A DNA stretch of 5,709 bases from Actinomycetota bacterium. GTDB lineage: Bacteria > Actinomycetota > Humimicrobiia > Humimicrobiales > Humimicrobiaceae. The notes below the pieces were generated by a model. It saw only the letters and a list, made by a program, of their open reading frames with translations. It made no database searches and was not told the origin of the DNA. The stretch spans positions 1 through 5,709 of the forward strand of contig JAFGMJ010000267.1 of the NCBI GenBank assembly GCA_016927635.1, given 5' to 3'. A program made the translations under genes and the position numbers. Of the stretch, positions 1 to 5,709 are shown piece by piece. Numbering within the stretch: the stretch's first letter is position 1; each line of letters opens with the position of its first letter.

Positions 1-2
1 TA

Positions 3-176
3 CTATGTGGCAATCAGGGTTTTGAAACTTCTAACTATTTTATTGAATATAGCTATAATAGTAATATAAAGACTATACTAAAGAGGGATTACCTAAAAGG
101 CAATAAGACTGAAAGAATGCATACCATTATGGATAAAGAGGATAAAAAAAACAGATGCATAAAAGGGAGCGCTTAA
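3..176 (+). CDS. Possible C-terminal end of an unrecognised upstream gene (5' partial)
   Basis: The frame starting at base 3 stays open for 57 codons from the left edge to a TAA at 174-176, directly against the ATG of glpK. The other two forward frames close early (TGA at 23-25, TAA at 67-69). The visible peptide is polar and lysine-rich, ends in KGSA and contains two Cys; I do not recognise a family. It shows no membrane segments, so it does not resemble the body of the glycerol facilitator GlpF, a common neighbour of glpK. Codon choice resembles the downstream genes (AAA, ATA, AGA, GAT). The zero-base junction and the glpK ribosome binding site inside this frame would fit translational coupling. 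An open run of this length can arise by chance in a leader, so this is tentative. Confidence 0.42.
   Translation, partial: LCGNQGFETSNYFIEYSYNSNIKTILKRDYLKGNKTERMHTIMDKEDKKNRCIKGSA
54..59 (+). promoter_or_regulatory. Candidate -10 box upstream of glpK
   Basis: A perfect TATAAT lies at 54-59, overlapping a 10-base palindrome TATAGCTATA at 48-57 that could be an operator half or chance. No good -35 sits at the normal distance: TTCTAA at 29-34 gives a 19-base spacer, and TTGAAA at 22-27 is too far away (26 bases). If the open frame at 3-176 is a real gene, this site lies inside coding sequence and is probably fortuitous. Confidence 0.25.
165..169 (+). promoter_or_regulatory. Ribosome binding site of glpK
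   Basis: GGGAG at 165-169 stands 7 bases before the ATG at 177. It supports that start over later in-frame codons. Confidence 0.75.
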
Positions 177-1679
177 ATGCAAAGTAGGAAGAAACATGTG
201 ATTTCACTTGACCAGGGCACTACAAGCTCAAGGGCAATAGCTTTTGACAGCTTTTCAAATATTGCAGGAAGCCACAGCATAGAATTTAAACAGATTTATC
301 CAAAACCCGGCTGGGTTGAGCATGACCCTGATGAGATACTGAATACGCAGATACAATCACTTAAAAAACTATTTTACGGCGGTAAATCTTTTAAAGAAAA
401 AATAGCTGCAATAGGAATTACCAATCAGAGGGAAACAGTAATACTCTGGGATAAAAAAACTGGCAAACCTTTTTATAATGCCATTGTATGGCAGTGCAGA
501 AGAACAGCAAAAATATGCGAGCAACTCAAAAAAGAAGGGCTTGAAGATAAGATAAAAGAAAAAACCGGGCTTTTAATCGACCCTTATTTTTCAGGCTCCA
601 AGATTAAATGGCTGCTTGATAACATTGATGGCCTGCGCAGAAAAGCAAAAAAAGGGCAGGTATGCGCCGGCACTGTGGACAGCTGGCTGATATGGAATTT
701 AACAGCTGGCAAGGTTCATGCAACAGATTATTCAAATGCATCAAGGACTATGCTTTTTAATATAAACACCTTGCACTGGGACAGTGAACTTCTTGAAATA
801 TTTGATATACCTGAAATAATCCTTCCGGAAGTTAAACCCTCAAGTGCGCCATATGGCAGGCTGGAAAAAAATATACTGGGCAGGGAAATACCTCTATCTT
901 CTGCAATAGGGGACCAGCAGTCCGCTCTTTTTGGCCAGGCATGCTTTGAAAGGGGCATGACCAAATGCACTTATGGAACCGGCTGTTTTATCCTGTTAAA
1001 TACAGGCAAAAAGGCCATACACAGCAAAAACAATCTTTTAAGCACCATTGCCTGGGGCCTCGGCAATTTTGTGGAATATGCAGTTGAAGGCAGTATTTTT
1101 ATAGGCGGAGCTGCTGTCCAGTGGTTAAGGGACGGGCTGCAAATAATAAAAAAATCATCTGAGTGCAGCCAGCTTGCAGAAAAAGTAAAAGACTCGCAAG
1201 GAGTATACTTTGTGCCTGCTCTTGTAGGGCTTGGAGCGCCTTACTGGGACAGTTTTGCAAGGGGGGCAATATTTGGCATAACAAGGGGAACAACAAAAGA
1301 GCATATAGCCCGCGCCACCCTTGAAGCAATTGCTTTTCAGGTAAAAGACGTGCTTGATATAATGCAGGGTGATGCCGGGTGCAGAATCAAATCCTTAAAA
1401 GTGGATGGAGGCGCAAGCGCAAGCGATGTACTGCTTCAATTCCAGTCTGACATCCTTGGTATAAAGGTTATCAGGCCTGTTATTACCGAAACTACTGCGC
1501 TTGGCGCCGCATATCTTGCAGGACTCAATGAAGGCGTTTGGGACAGTAAAAAAGATATACAATCAGGATGGAATGCCCAGAAAGAATTTATGCCTTTGAT
1601 GGATAAAAAAAAGGTAAATAGTATTTATAAAGGCTGGAAAAAAGCGATAAATCGCTCGCTTGGCTGGGAGGAACAATAA
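177..1679 (+). CDS. glpK: Glycerol kinase
   Basis: Cytosolic FGGY-family kinase that phosphorylates glycerol with ATP to sn-glycerol-3-phosphate. The 500 residues match the usual length, and similarity to E. coli GlpK as I recall it runs end to end. Visible features: the N-terminal phosphate loop [10 protein letters not shown] (11-20); [11 protein letters not shown] (41-51); ITNQRE (81-86), whose R85 and E86 are the expected glycerol ligands; AIVWQCRRT (102-110) with W105; DPYFSG (135-140) with Y137; [10 protein letters not shown] (245-254), whose D246 is the expected catalytic base; TYGTGC (265-270); the second FGGY signature around GLGAPYWD (351-358) and ARG...TRGT; and LKVDGGA (407-413) in the adenine-binding lobe. 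The ATG is supported by GGGAG 7 bases upstream and leaves a normal short N-terminus. The loop before GDQQ is short and lacks both the histidine phosphorylated by HPr in many Firmicutes and the Gly-rich loop around the E. coli fructose-1,6-bisphosphate site, so allosteric control probably differs. No glpF or glpD is visible; the next genes are for copper. Confidence 0.97.
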   Translation: MQSRKKHVISLDQGTTSSRAIAFDSFSNIAGSHSIEFKQIYPKPGWVEHDPDEILNTQIQSLKKLFYGGKSFKEKIAAIGITNQRETVILWDKKTGKPFYNAIVWQCRRTAKICEQLKKEGLEDKIKEKTGLLIDPYFSGSKIKWLLDNIDGLRRKAKKGQVCAGTVDSWLIWNLTAGKVHATDYSNASRTMLFNINTLHWDSELLEIFDIPEIILPEVKPSSAPYGRLEKNILGREIPLSSAIGDQQSALFGQACFERGMTKCTYGTGCFILLNTGKKAIHSKNNLLSTIAWGLGNFVEYAVEGSIFIGGAAVQWLRDGLQIIKKSSECSQLAEKVKDSQGVYFVPALVGLGAPYWDSFARGAIFGITRGTTKEHIARATLEAIAFQVKDVLDIMQGDAGCRIKSLKVDGGASASDVLLQFQSDILGIKVIRPVITETTALGAAYLAGLNEGVWDSKKDIQSGWNAQKEFMPLMDKKKVNSIYKGWKKAINRSLGWEEQ

Positions 1680-1697
1680 AATCTTTATTTAAAAATA

Positions 1698-1703
1698 GAA
1701 AGG
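1698..1703 (+). promoter_or_regulatory. Ribosome binding site of the copZ-like gene
   Basis: GAAAGG at 1698-1703 is 8 bases before the ATG at 1712. It is the only purine-rich motif in the 32-base gap after glpK. I see no terminator hairpin in this gap and no CopY-type TACA-N2-TGTA operator. Confidence 0.6.
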
Positions 1704-1711
1704 CATAATAA

Positions 1712-1939
1712 ATGAAAATAAAATTTAAAATAACTGGCATGCATTGCCAGGGATGTGCAAATCTTATCAAACTGAACATGGAAGAATATGGTTTTACAGA
1801 TATAAATACAGATATTGCTTCAGGCAATACAACTGCCGTTACAGAAAGAAAAAATATTGGTGATGCAAAAAGTGATCTTGAAAGCGCTTTTGCAGAAATG
1901 CCCGACTACACTTTTTCTGATATAGATAAAGCAGACTGA
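1712..1939 (+). CDS. Small HMA-domain metal-binding protein, copper chaperone (CopZ-like)
   Basis: A 75-residue cytosolic protein made of one heavy-metal-associated domain. The metal loop is GMHCQGC (residues 9-15); Cys12 and Cys15 form the CxxC pair that binds Cu(I) in this family. The opening strand MKIKFKITGMHC and the following helix ANLIKLNMEEYGF match the ferredoxin-like fold. The second half is divergent: a polar stretch with SGNTTAV, then a helix DAKSDLESAFAEM and an acidic end FSDIDKAD. The usual Gly-Tyr near the last strand is not evident. His replaces the common Thr in GMTC, a change also seen in some HMA proteins. It stands 34 bases before a CopA-type ATPase, so the likely role is carrying Cu(I) to that pump or buffering it. 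Metal specificity is inferred from the neighbour; another soft metal is possible. TGA at 1937-1939 ends the gene. Confidence 0.85.
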   Translation: MKIKFKITGMHCQGCANLIKLNMEEYGFTDINTDIASGNTTAVTERKNIGDAKSDLESAFAEMPDYTFSDIDKAD

Positions 1940-1973
1940 TGTTTTAATATATTGGTTTTATTCAATTTATTTT

Positions 1974-4340
1974 ATGGAGCAAAAATTGGATATACAGAAA
2001 AAAACCATACCGGTTAAGGGCATGACATGTGCAAGTTGTGCTGCAACGATTGAAAAGCTGATTAAAAAAATGCCAGGTGTAAAAGATGTTTCTGTCAATT
2101 TTGCAACAGAAAAAATGACTGTGGAATTTAGCCCAGATGCAGTTTCTCTAGGTGAAATGAATGAAATAATAAAAAAATTCGGCTATGAGGCAGATATTTC
2201 TTTGGGTAAAGAAGATTTTGGAAAACTGCCATCTGCTGATAAAAAAATCATTTCAGAGTGCCCGGCTCCTTTAAGGCAGCCTTCAGGCGCTGCTGAGCAG
2301 GAAAAACAAAGCCAACTTCGCGCCCAGAGAAACAGGGTTTTATTTGTAATGCCGGTAGCTGTTATTGTATTTGCGCTGATGATGTGGGAAATCGCTGCAG
2401 CAGCCAATAACAAAATAACGCCATTTTTAATCCCCCATGGCATTTACTCATCTGTATTACTGATAATATCGACAATCATTCTTTTCTGGATAGGCCAGCC
2501 GTTTCTAAAAGGCATAATCAATTTTATAAGATATGGCGCAGCAAATATGGACACGCTTGTTGGAATAGGTACGCTTTCAGCTTATACATACAGTGCAGTA
2601 ATTGTCCTTTTTCCTTCAGTAAAAAGCATACTTGCGTTGCCTGATGTACACTATTTTGACGTGACTGTTGTTGTAATAGGTTTTATTTATCTTGGCAAGT
2701 ACCTTGAGAGCCGTTCGAAATTAAAAACGGCAGATGCCATAGAAAAATTACTTAATCTCCAGGCAAAAACTGCAATAGTTATACGTAACGGAAAAGAGCA
2801 GGAGGTTGCAGTTACAGAACTTTTTGCTGGAGATATAATTATGGTAAGACCCGGCGGGAAAATACCTGTTGATGGTGTAATAGTTGAGGGCGTTACAGCT
2901 ATTGATGAATCAATGTTAACAGGTGAATCAATACCGGCAGATAAAACAAAAAGTGATAAAGTTTTTAGCGGCACTATTAATAAATATGGGTCCTTTAAGT
3001 TTAAGGCTACAAAAATAGGCCAGGAAACATTGCTTGCCCAAATAATAAAAATGGTAGAAGAGGCGCAGGGCTCCCGAGCTCCTATACAAAGGCTTGCTGA
3101 TAAAATATCTGCTGTTTTTGTCCCCGTAGTTTTGGGGATTGCTGTTGCAGCATTGATAGTATGGCTGGCATTGGGCAGCCGTTTTATGCCTCTAAACCAG
3201 GCATTCCGTTTTGGCCTTTTAAGTTTTGTCGGGGTACTGGTAATAGCTTGCCCATGTGCGCTTGGCCTTGCAACTCCCACTGCAATAATCGTTGGAGTAG
3301 GCAAGGGAGCGCAGAACGGCATACTCATTAAAAATGCGGAAAGCTTGGAGAAGCTTCATAAAATAAGTACTCTGGTAATTGATAAAACAGGCACTATTAC
3401 AAAAGGAAAGCCTGAGGTCACAGATTATTTAGAGGCGGACGGGGGCCAAATAAAAAATAATACTGGCGATACCGCAAATGAAAATAACTTAAGAATACTT
3501 GCCTCACTTGAAAAAAATTCTGAACACCCTGTTGCCCAGGCAATAGTTGAAAAAGCAATGAACCGGGGCCTAAAAACAGGGAAAATAGACAACTTCAGGA
3601 ATTTTGAGGGCATGGGAATAAAGGGCGATTTTAAAGGTATTACCTATTATGCAGGCAATGCAAACCTGATGGACGAACTCAAAATACCGTACAGCCGCAC
3701 TATTATTGAAAAGCTTGCAAGCCAGGGTAAAACACCGGTATTTTTTTCAAATGAAAAAAGCCTGCTTGCCATTGTTGCTGTTGCAGATAAATTGAAAGAA
3801 AACAGCCCCGCAGCAATTGAGAAGCTTCACAGGCTTGGAATAAAAACAGTCATGCTTTCTGGTGATAATGTTAATACTGCTGAATATATCGCAGGCCTTG
3901 CAGGAGTTGATAAAGTTTTTGCGCAGGTTCTTCCCCAGGACAAAGCAGAAAAAATAAAAGAGCTTCAAAGACAGGGAGAAAGGGTGGCAATGGCTGGAGA
4001 TGGCATAAATGATGCGCCGGCACTGGCAAGCGCAGATGTGGGAATAGCAATGGGAACAGGTGCCGATGCTGCCATAGAATCTGCTGATATAACTTTGCTT
4101 GCAGGCGATATTTCAAAAATACCACAGGCAATAATGCTTTCAAGAAAAACTATGCGAACAATCAGGCAAAATCTTTTCTGGGCATTTATATACAATATTA
4201 TAGGGATACCGCTGGCTGCGGGGGTTTTTTATCCACTCTGGGGCATACTTTTAAACCCTGTATTTGCGGGCCTTGCCATGGCTTTATCGAGCGTATCGGT
4301 TGTTTCAAACTCACTTAGGCTTAAATTTACTAAGCTTTAA
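1974..4340 (+). CDS. copA: Copper-translocating P1B-type ATPase (CopA)
   Basis: Inner-membrane pump that exports Cu(I) from the cytoplasm with ATP. It has 788 residues, usual for a CopA with one N-terminal metal domain. In order: HMA domain about 12-76 with GMTCASC (C19, C22); a polar linker 78-119; membrane helices at about 121-143, 157-175, 191-213 and 224-243; actuator domain with TGES (316-319); helices about 380-400 and 414-436, the latter with the transport motif CPC (426-428); phosphorylation motif DKTGT (470-474, D470 phosphorylated); nucleotide domain with SEHP (516-519) and GMGIKG (546-551); hinge GDGIND (675-680); and two last helices with YN (740-741) and MALSS (769-773). CPC, YN and MxxSS together are the Cu(I) signature (P1B-1 group), so copper or silver fits better than Zn, Cd or Pb. 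No catalytic motif is missing. A polar stretch at about 484-505, rich in Asn and Gly, enlarges the start of the nucleotide domain. The start may be the ATG at 1974 or the TTG at 1986. The copZ-like gene is directly upstream. Confidence 0.96.
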   Translation: MEQKLDIQKKTIPVKGMTCASCAATIEKLIKKMPGVKDVSVNFATEKMTVEFSPDAVSLGEMNEIIKKFGYEADISLGKEDFGKLPSADKKIISECPAPLRQPSGAAEQEKQSQLRAQRNRVLFVMPVAVIVFALMMWEIAAAANNKITPFLIPHGIYSSVLLIISTIILFWIGQPFLKGIINFIRYGAANMDTLVGIGTLSAYTYSAVIVLFPSVKSILALPDVHYFDVTVVVIGFIYLGKYLESRSKLKTADAIEKLLNLQAKTAIVIRNGKEQEVAVTELFAGDIIMVRPGGKIPVDGVIVEGVTAIDESMLTGESIPADKTKSDKVFSGTINKYGSFKFKATKIGQETLLAQIIKMVEEAQGSRAPIQRLADKISAVFVPVVLGIAVAALIVWLALGSRFMPLNQAFRFGLLSFVGVLVIACPCALGLATPTAIIVGVGKGAQNGILIKNAESLEKLHKISTLVIDKTGTITKGKPEVTDYLEADGGQIKNNTGDTANENNLRILASLEKNSEHPVAQAIVEKAMNRGLKTGKIDNFRNFEGMGIKGDFKGITYYAGNANLMDELKIPYSRTIIEKLASQGKTPVFFSNEKSLLAIVAVADKLKENSPAAIEKLHRLGIKTVMLSGDNVNTAEYIAGLAGVDKVFAQVLPQDKAEKIKELQRQGERVAMAGDGINDAPALASADVGIAMGTGADAAIESADITLLAGDISKIPQAIMLSRKTMRTIRQNLFWAFIYNIIGIPLAAGVFYPLWGILLNPVFAGLAMALSSVSVVSNSLRLKFTKL
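1976..1979 (+). promoter_or_regulatory. GGAG motif that may set the copA start at TTG 1986
   Basis: The ATG at 1974 is preceded only by T/A-rich sequence with no Shine-Dalgarno motif. GGAG at 1976-1979 overlaps that ATG and lies 6 bases before an in-frame TTG at 1986-1988. A start there would give a 784-residue protein beginning MDIQKKTIPVKG. Either start keeps the HMA domain intact. Confidence 0.4.
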
Positions 4341-4364
4341 ATTATTTTAAATCATTACAGCATA

Positions 4365-4383
4365 GCTCTTGCCTGGGGTGAGC
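4365..4383. terminator. Weak hairpin between the convergent copA and radical SAM genes
   Basis: GCTC (4365-4368) can pair with GAGC (4380-4383), with inner pairs between GCC (4371-4373) and GGT (4377-4379) after a 2-base bulge. An A/T-only hairpin, TTTAAA-TTAT-TTTAAA, lies at 4336-4351 over the copA stop. Neither stem is followed by a proper T-run on either strand, so a bidirectional terminator is possible but not well supported. Confidence 0.2.
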
Positions 4384-4403
4384 AACAATAATCATGAAAC
4401 TGT

Positions 4404-5709
4404 TTATTTTTGAAGAAAATCTTTATTCCAGACAGGGTCAAAGATTTTTTGAAGCTCTTTATCATAACTGGACATATTTTTTAAATAATCCTCATCGTTT
4501 AAAGTATTTCCCGATGAGGTGTCCTGGGGCTTTGGATTATGTTTTTTTGCAATTTTTAAAAACTCTTCATAGTGGTCGCGGTATGGGCAGGGCATTAAAA
4601 GGTTTGAGGCCTGGGAAAGGCCGCTGTTTTTCTTTGCATTATTTTTCCTGCCATGGCCATGGCTGGCCTGCCAGTCCCTTATAGAGGCCAGAAACGGGTT
4701 TTTCCATATATCGGTTATATTTCCCCCATTTTTATATACATCAGTTATATTTTGTGCCACATAAGGCAAAAAGACGCAGGGTGTTACGTTTCCATGCCAG
4801 TCTATATGAAGATATCCGCCGCTTCTGCCGGCTGCTATGCAGCCGTTTACCAGTGTTCCATGGTTTGCAAAATCGAGCAGGAAAAGCTTTTTTTCCTCAA
4901 TTATATTTAATACTTTTTTCCTGAATTCAAGGCGCTGAAAAGGGGAAGGCATAAGGTTAAAATCTGCATTTCTGCCCATGGGCAGGTACTGGAAATAAAA
5001 TGCGTAAAAAACTCCGGTATCAGTGAAAAAGAAATCAAGAAATTCATCTGAAAGAACTTCATTGCAGTTATTGCTGTTAACCGTAACCGACATGCCAAAG
5101 GGGGCGCCGGACTGCCTTATCAGATTCATAGCATCTATTACCTTGTCAAAAATACCAGCGCCTCTTCTATTATCAGTTGTATCTCGCATTCCCTCCACTG
5201 AAAAAGCTGGAGTAATGTTTTTACACTCAGCAATGCTTTCTGCTGTTTGTTTATTTATCAGCGTTCCGTTTGAAAAAACCAGAAAAAGCAGGTCCGGGTT
5301 TTTATATGCAATATCAAGTATGCCTTTTTTTTCTGAATGGTATGCAAAAGGCTCACCGCCGCTCAATACTATAAGTTTTATACCCCAGTTTTCTTTAGCG
5401 TCATTTATTATTCTTTCAAGTGCATTCCATGAAAGTTTGGCGCCATTTTTATTTGAAGCTGCATAACAGTCCCGGCAACTGAGATTGCATGCATGACCCG
5501 GACTGATTACAAGTAAAAAAGGGGGATCTGCATTATTAGTGCGGTAAAAATCCTTTATGGGCCCTTTCTTTTTTGAAGTATCGGACCAGGCTTTTGCCCA
5601 GAGGGAAATAATTATCTCAGAAACCTGTTTTTTTATATTTTTCTTTTTAATACTGCTTTTAATAGAGTTAATAACTGCAAGAGCAAGTATTTTTTTCTCA
5701 TGTAAAATA
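4404..5709 (-). CDS. Radical SAM protein with SPASM/twitch-like C-terminal domain (5' end beyond window)
   Basis: Reading down from 5708, 434 residues are visible before TAA at 4406-4404. No ATG, GTG or TTG occurs in frame between the edge and the radical SAM core, so the true start is outside. Numbered from the first visible codon: a basic, probably helical N-terminal part (1-50); the cluster motif CNLSCRDC (C74, C78, C81; CX3CX2C), which binds the [4Fe-4S] that cleaves S-adenosylmethionine; LSGGEPF (115-121), the SAM amine-binding motif; FSNGTLI (145-151); and FSVEG (169-173), in the place of the usual S-[IV]-D-G strand. The C-terminal part has C290 and C311 in the pattern CX15GX4C, typical of SPASM and twitch domains, and a further Cys in MPCPYRDH (C374). 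The remaining SPASM cysteines are absent, so probably one auxiliary Fe-S cluster. Members act in peptide modification, cofactor maturation or heme-like chemistry. No precursor peptide or partner gene is visible, so the substrate is unknown. It converges on copA and is not part of that operon. Confidence 0.9.
   Translation of the reverse strand, partial: ILHEKKILALAVINSIKSSIKKKNIKKQVSEIIISLWAKAWSDTSKKKGPIKDFYRTNNADPPFLLVISPGHACNLSCRDCYAASNKNGAKLSWNALERIINDAKENWGIKLIVLSGGEPFAYHSEKKGILDIAYKNPDLLFLVFSNGTLINKQTAESIAECKNITPAFSVEGMRDTTDNRRGAGIFDKVIDAMNLIRQSGAPFGMSVTVNSNNCNEVLSDEFLDFFFTDTGVFYAFYFQYLPMGRNADFNLMPSPFQRLEFRKKVLNIIEEKKLFLLDFANHGTLVNGCIAAGRSGGYLHIDWHGNVTPCVFLPYVAQNITDVYKNGGNITDIWKNPFLASIRDWQASHGHGRKNNAKKNSGLSQASNLLMPCPYRDHYEEFLKIAKKHNPKPQDTSSGNTLNDEDYLKNMSSYDKELQKIFDPVWNKDFLQK

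Noticed and set aside
48..57. Palindrome TATAGCTATA as a regulator operator
   Set aside because: Ten bases of A/T-rich palindrome are expected by chance and match no operator I can name. It is only noted with the candidate -10 box.
2687..3328. Minus-strand open frame of 213 codons
   Set aside because: It is antisense to the copA actuator and CPC regions. The Ser/Thr/Pro/Ala-rich composition is typical of a frame opposite a real gene.
3747..4195. Overlapping minus-strand open frames opposite the end of copA
   Set aside because: They overlap each other and the copA GDGIND region, and have no recognisable domain or credible ribosome binding site.
4394..4910. Plus-strand open frames at 4394-4684 and 4653-4910
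   Set aside because: They lie wholly opposite the radical SAM gene, which carries strong motifs. Their translations are Cys/Tyr-rich with no domain.
5023..5466. Plus-strand open frame of 147 codons
   Set aside because: It overlaps the radical SAM core on the other strand, including the LSGGEP region and the stretch just downstream of the cluster motif. The Ser/Leu-rich translation has no family features.
1..5709. CRISPR array, tRNA, rRNA, riboswitch, insertion sequence or integration site
   Set aside because: I saw no regularly spaced repeats, cloverleaf sequence, transposase motifs or terminal inverted repeats. Almost all of the window is accounted for by protein genes.

Overview
This AT-rich window looks like chromosomal DNA of an anaerobic or facultative low-GC bacterium. 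That reading rests on heavy use of ATA and AGA/AGG codons, A/T-rich intergenic gaps and a radical SAM enzyme. The genus cannot be fixed from the sequence. Standard code fits: TAA and TGA both end genes, and Trp is TGG.

Layout. Positions 3-176 hold the open tail of a possible unrecognised upstream gene; its TAA directly abuts the ATG of a full-length glycerol kinase gene, glpK (177-1679). After 32 bp on the same strand comes a small metal-binding HMA protein of CopZ type (1712-1939). After another 34 bp comes a complete Cu(I)-type P1B ATPase of CopA type (1974-4340). A 63-bp gap separates copA from a convergent minus-strand gene (4404 to beyond 5709). That gene encodes a radical SAM protein with a SPASM/twitch-like C-terminal region, and its 5' end lies outside the window.

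How the genes work together. The HMA protein and the ATPase form a standard copper handling pair: a cytosolic chaperone and a membrane efflux pump. Glycerol kinase makes sn-glycerol-3-phosphate for catabolism or lipid synthesis and has no obvious link to copper. It may share a transcript with the copper pair only because of close spacing. The radical SAM gene is on the opposite strand and is a separate unit; its substrate cannot be told from the sequence.

I found no RNA gene, CRISPR array, insertion sequence or clearly new multi-gene system. The observations most worth a second look are the radical SAM protein's reduced set of auxiliary-cluster cysteines, the altered regulatory loop of glycerol kinase, the ambiguous copA start, and the possible coding sequence upstream of glpK.
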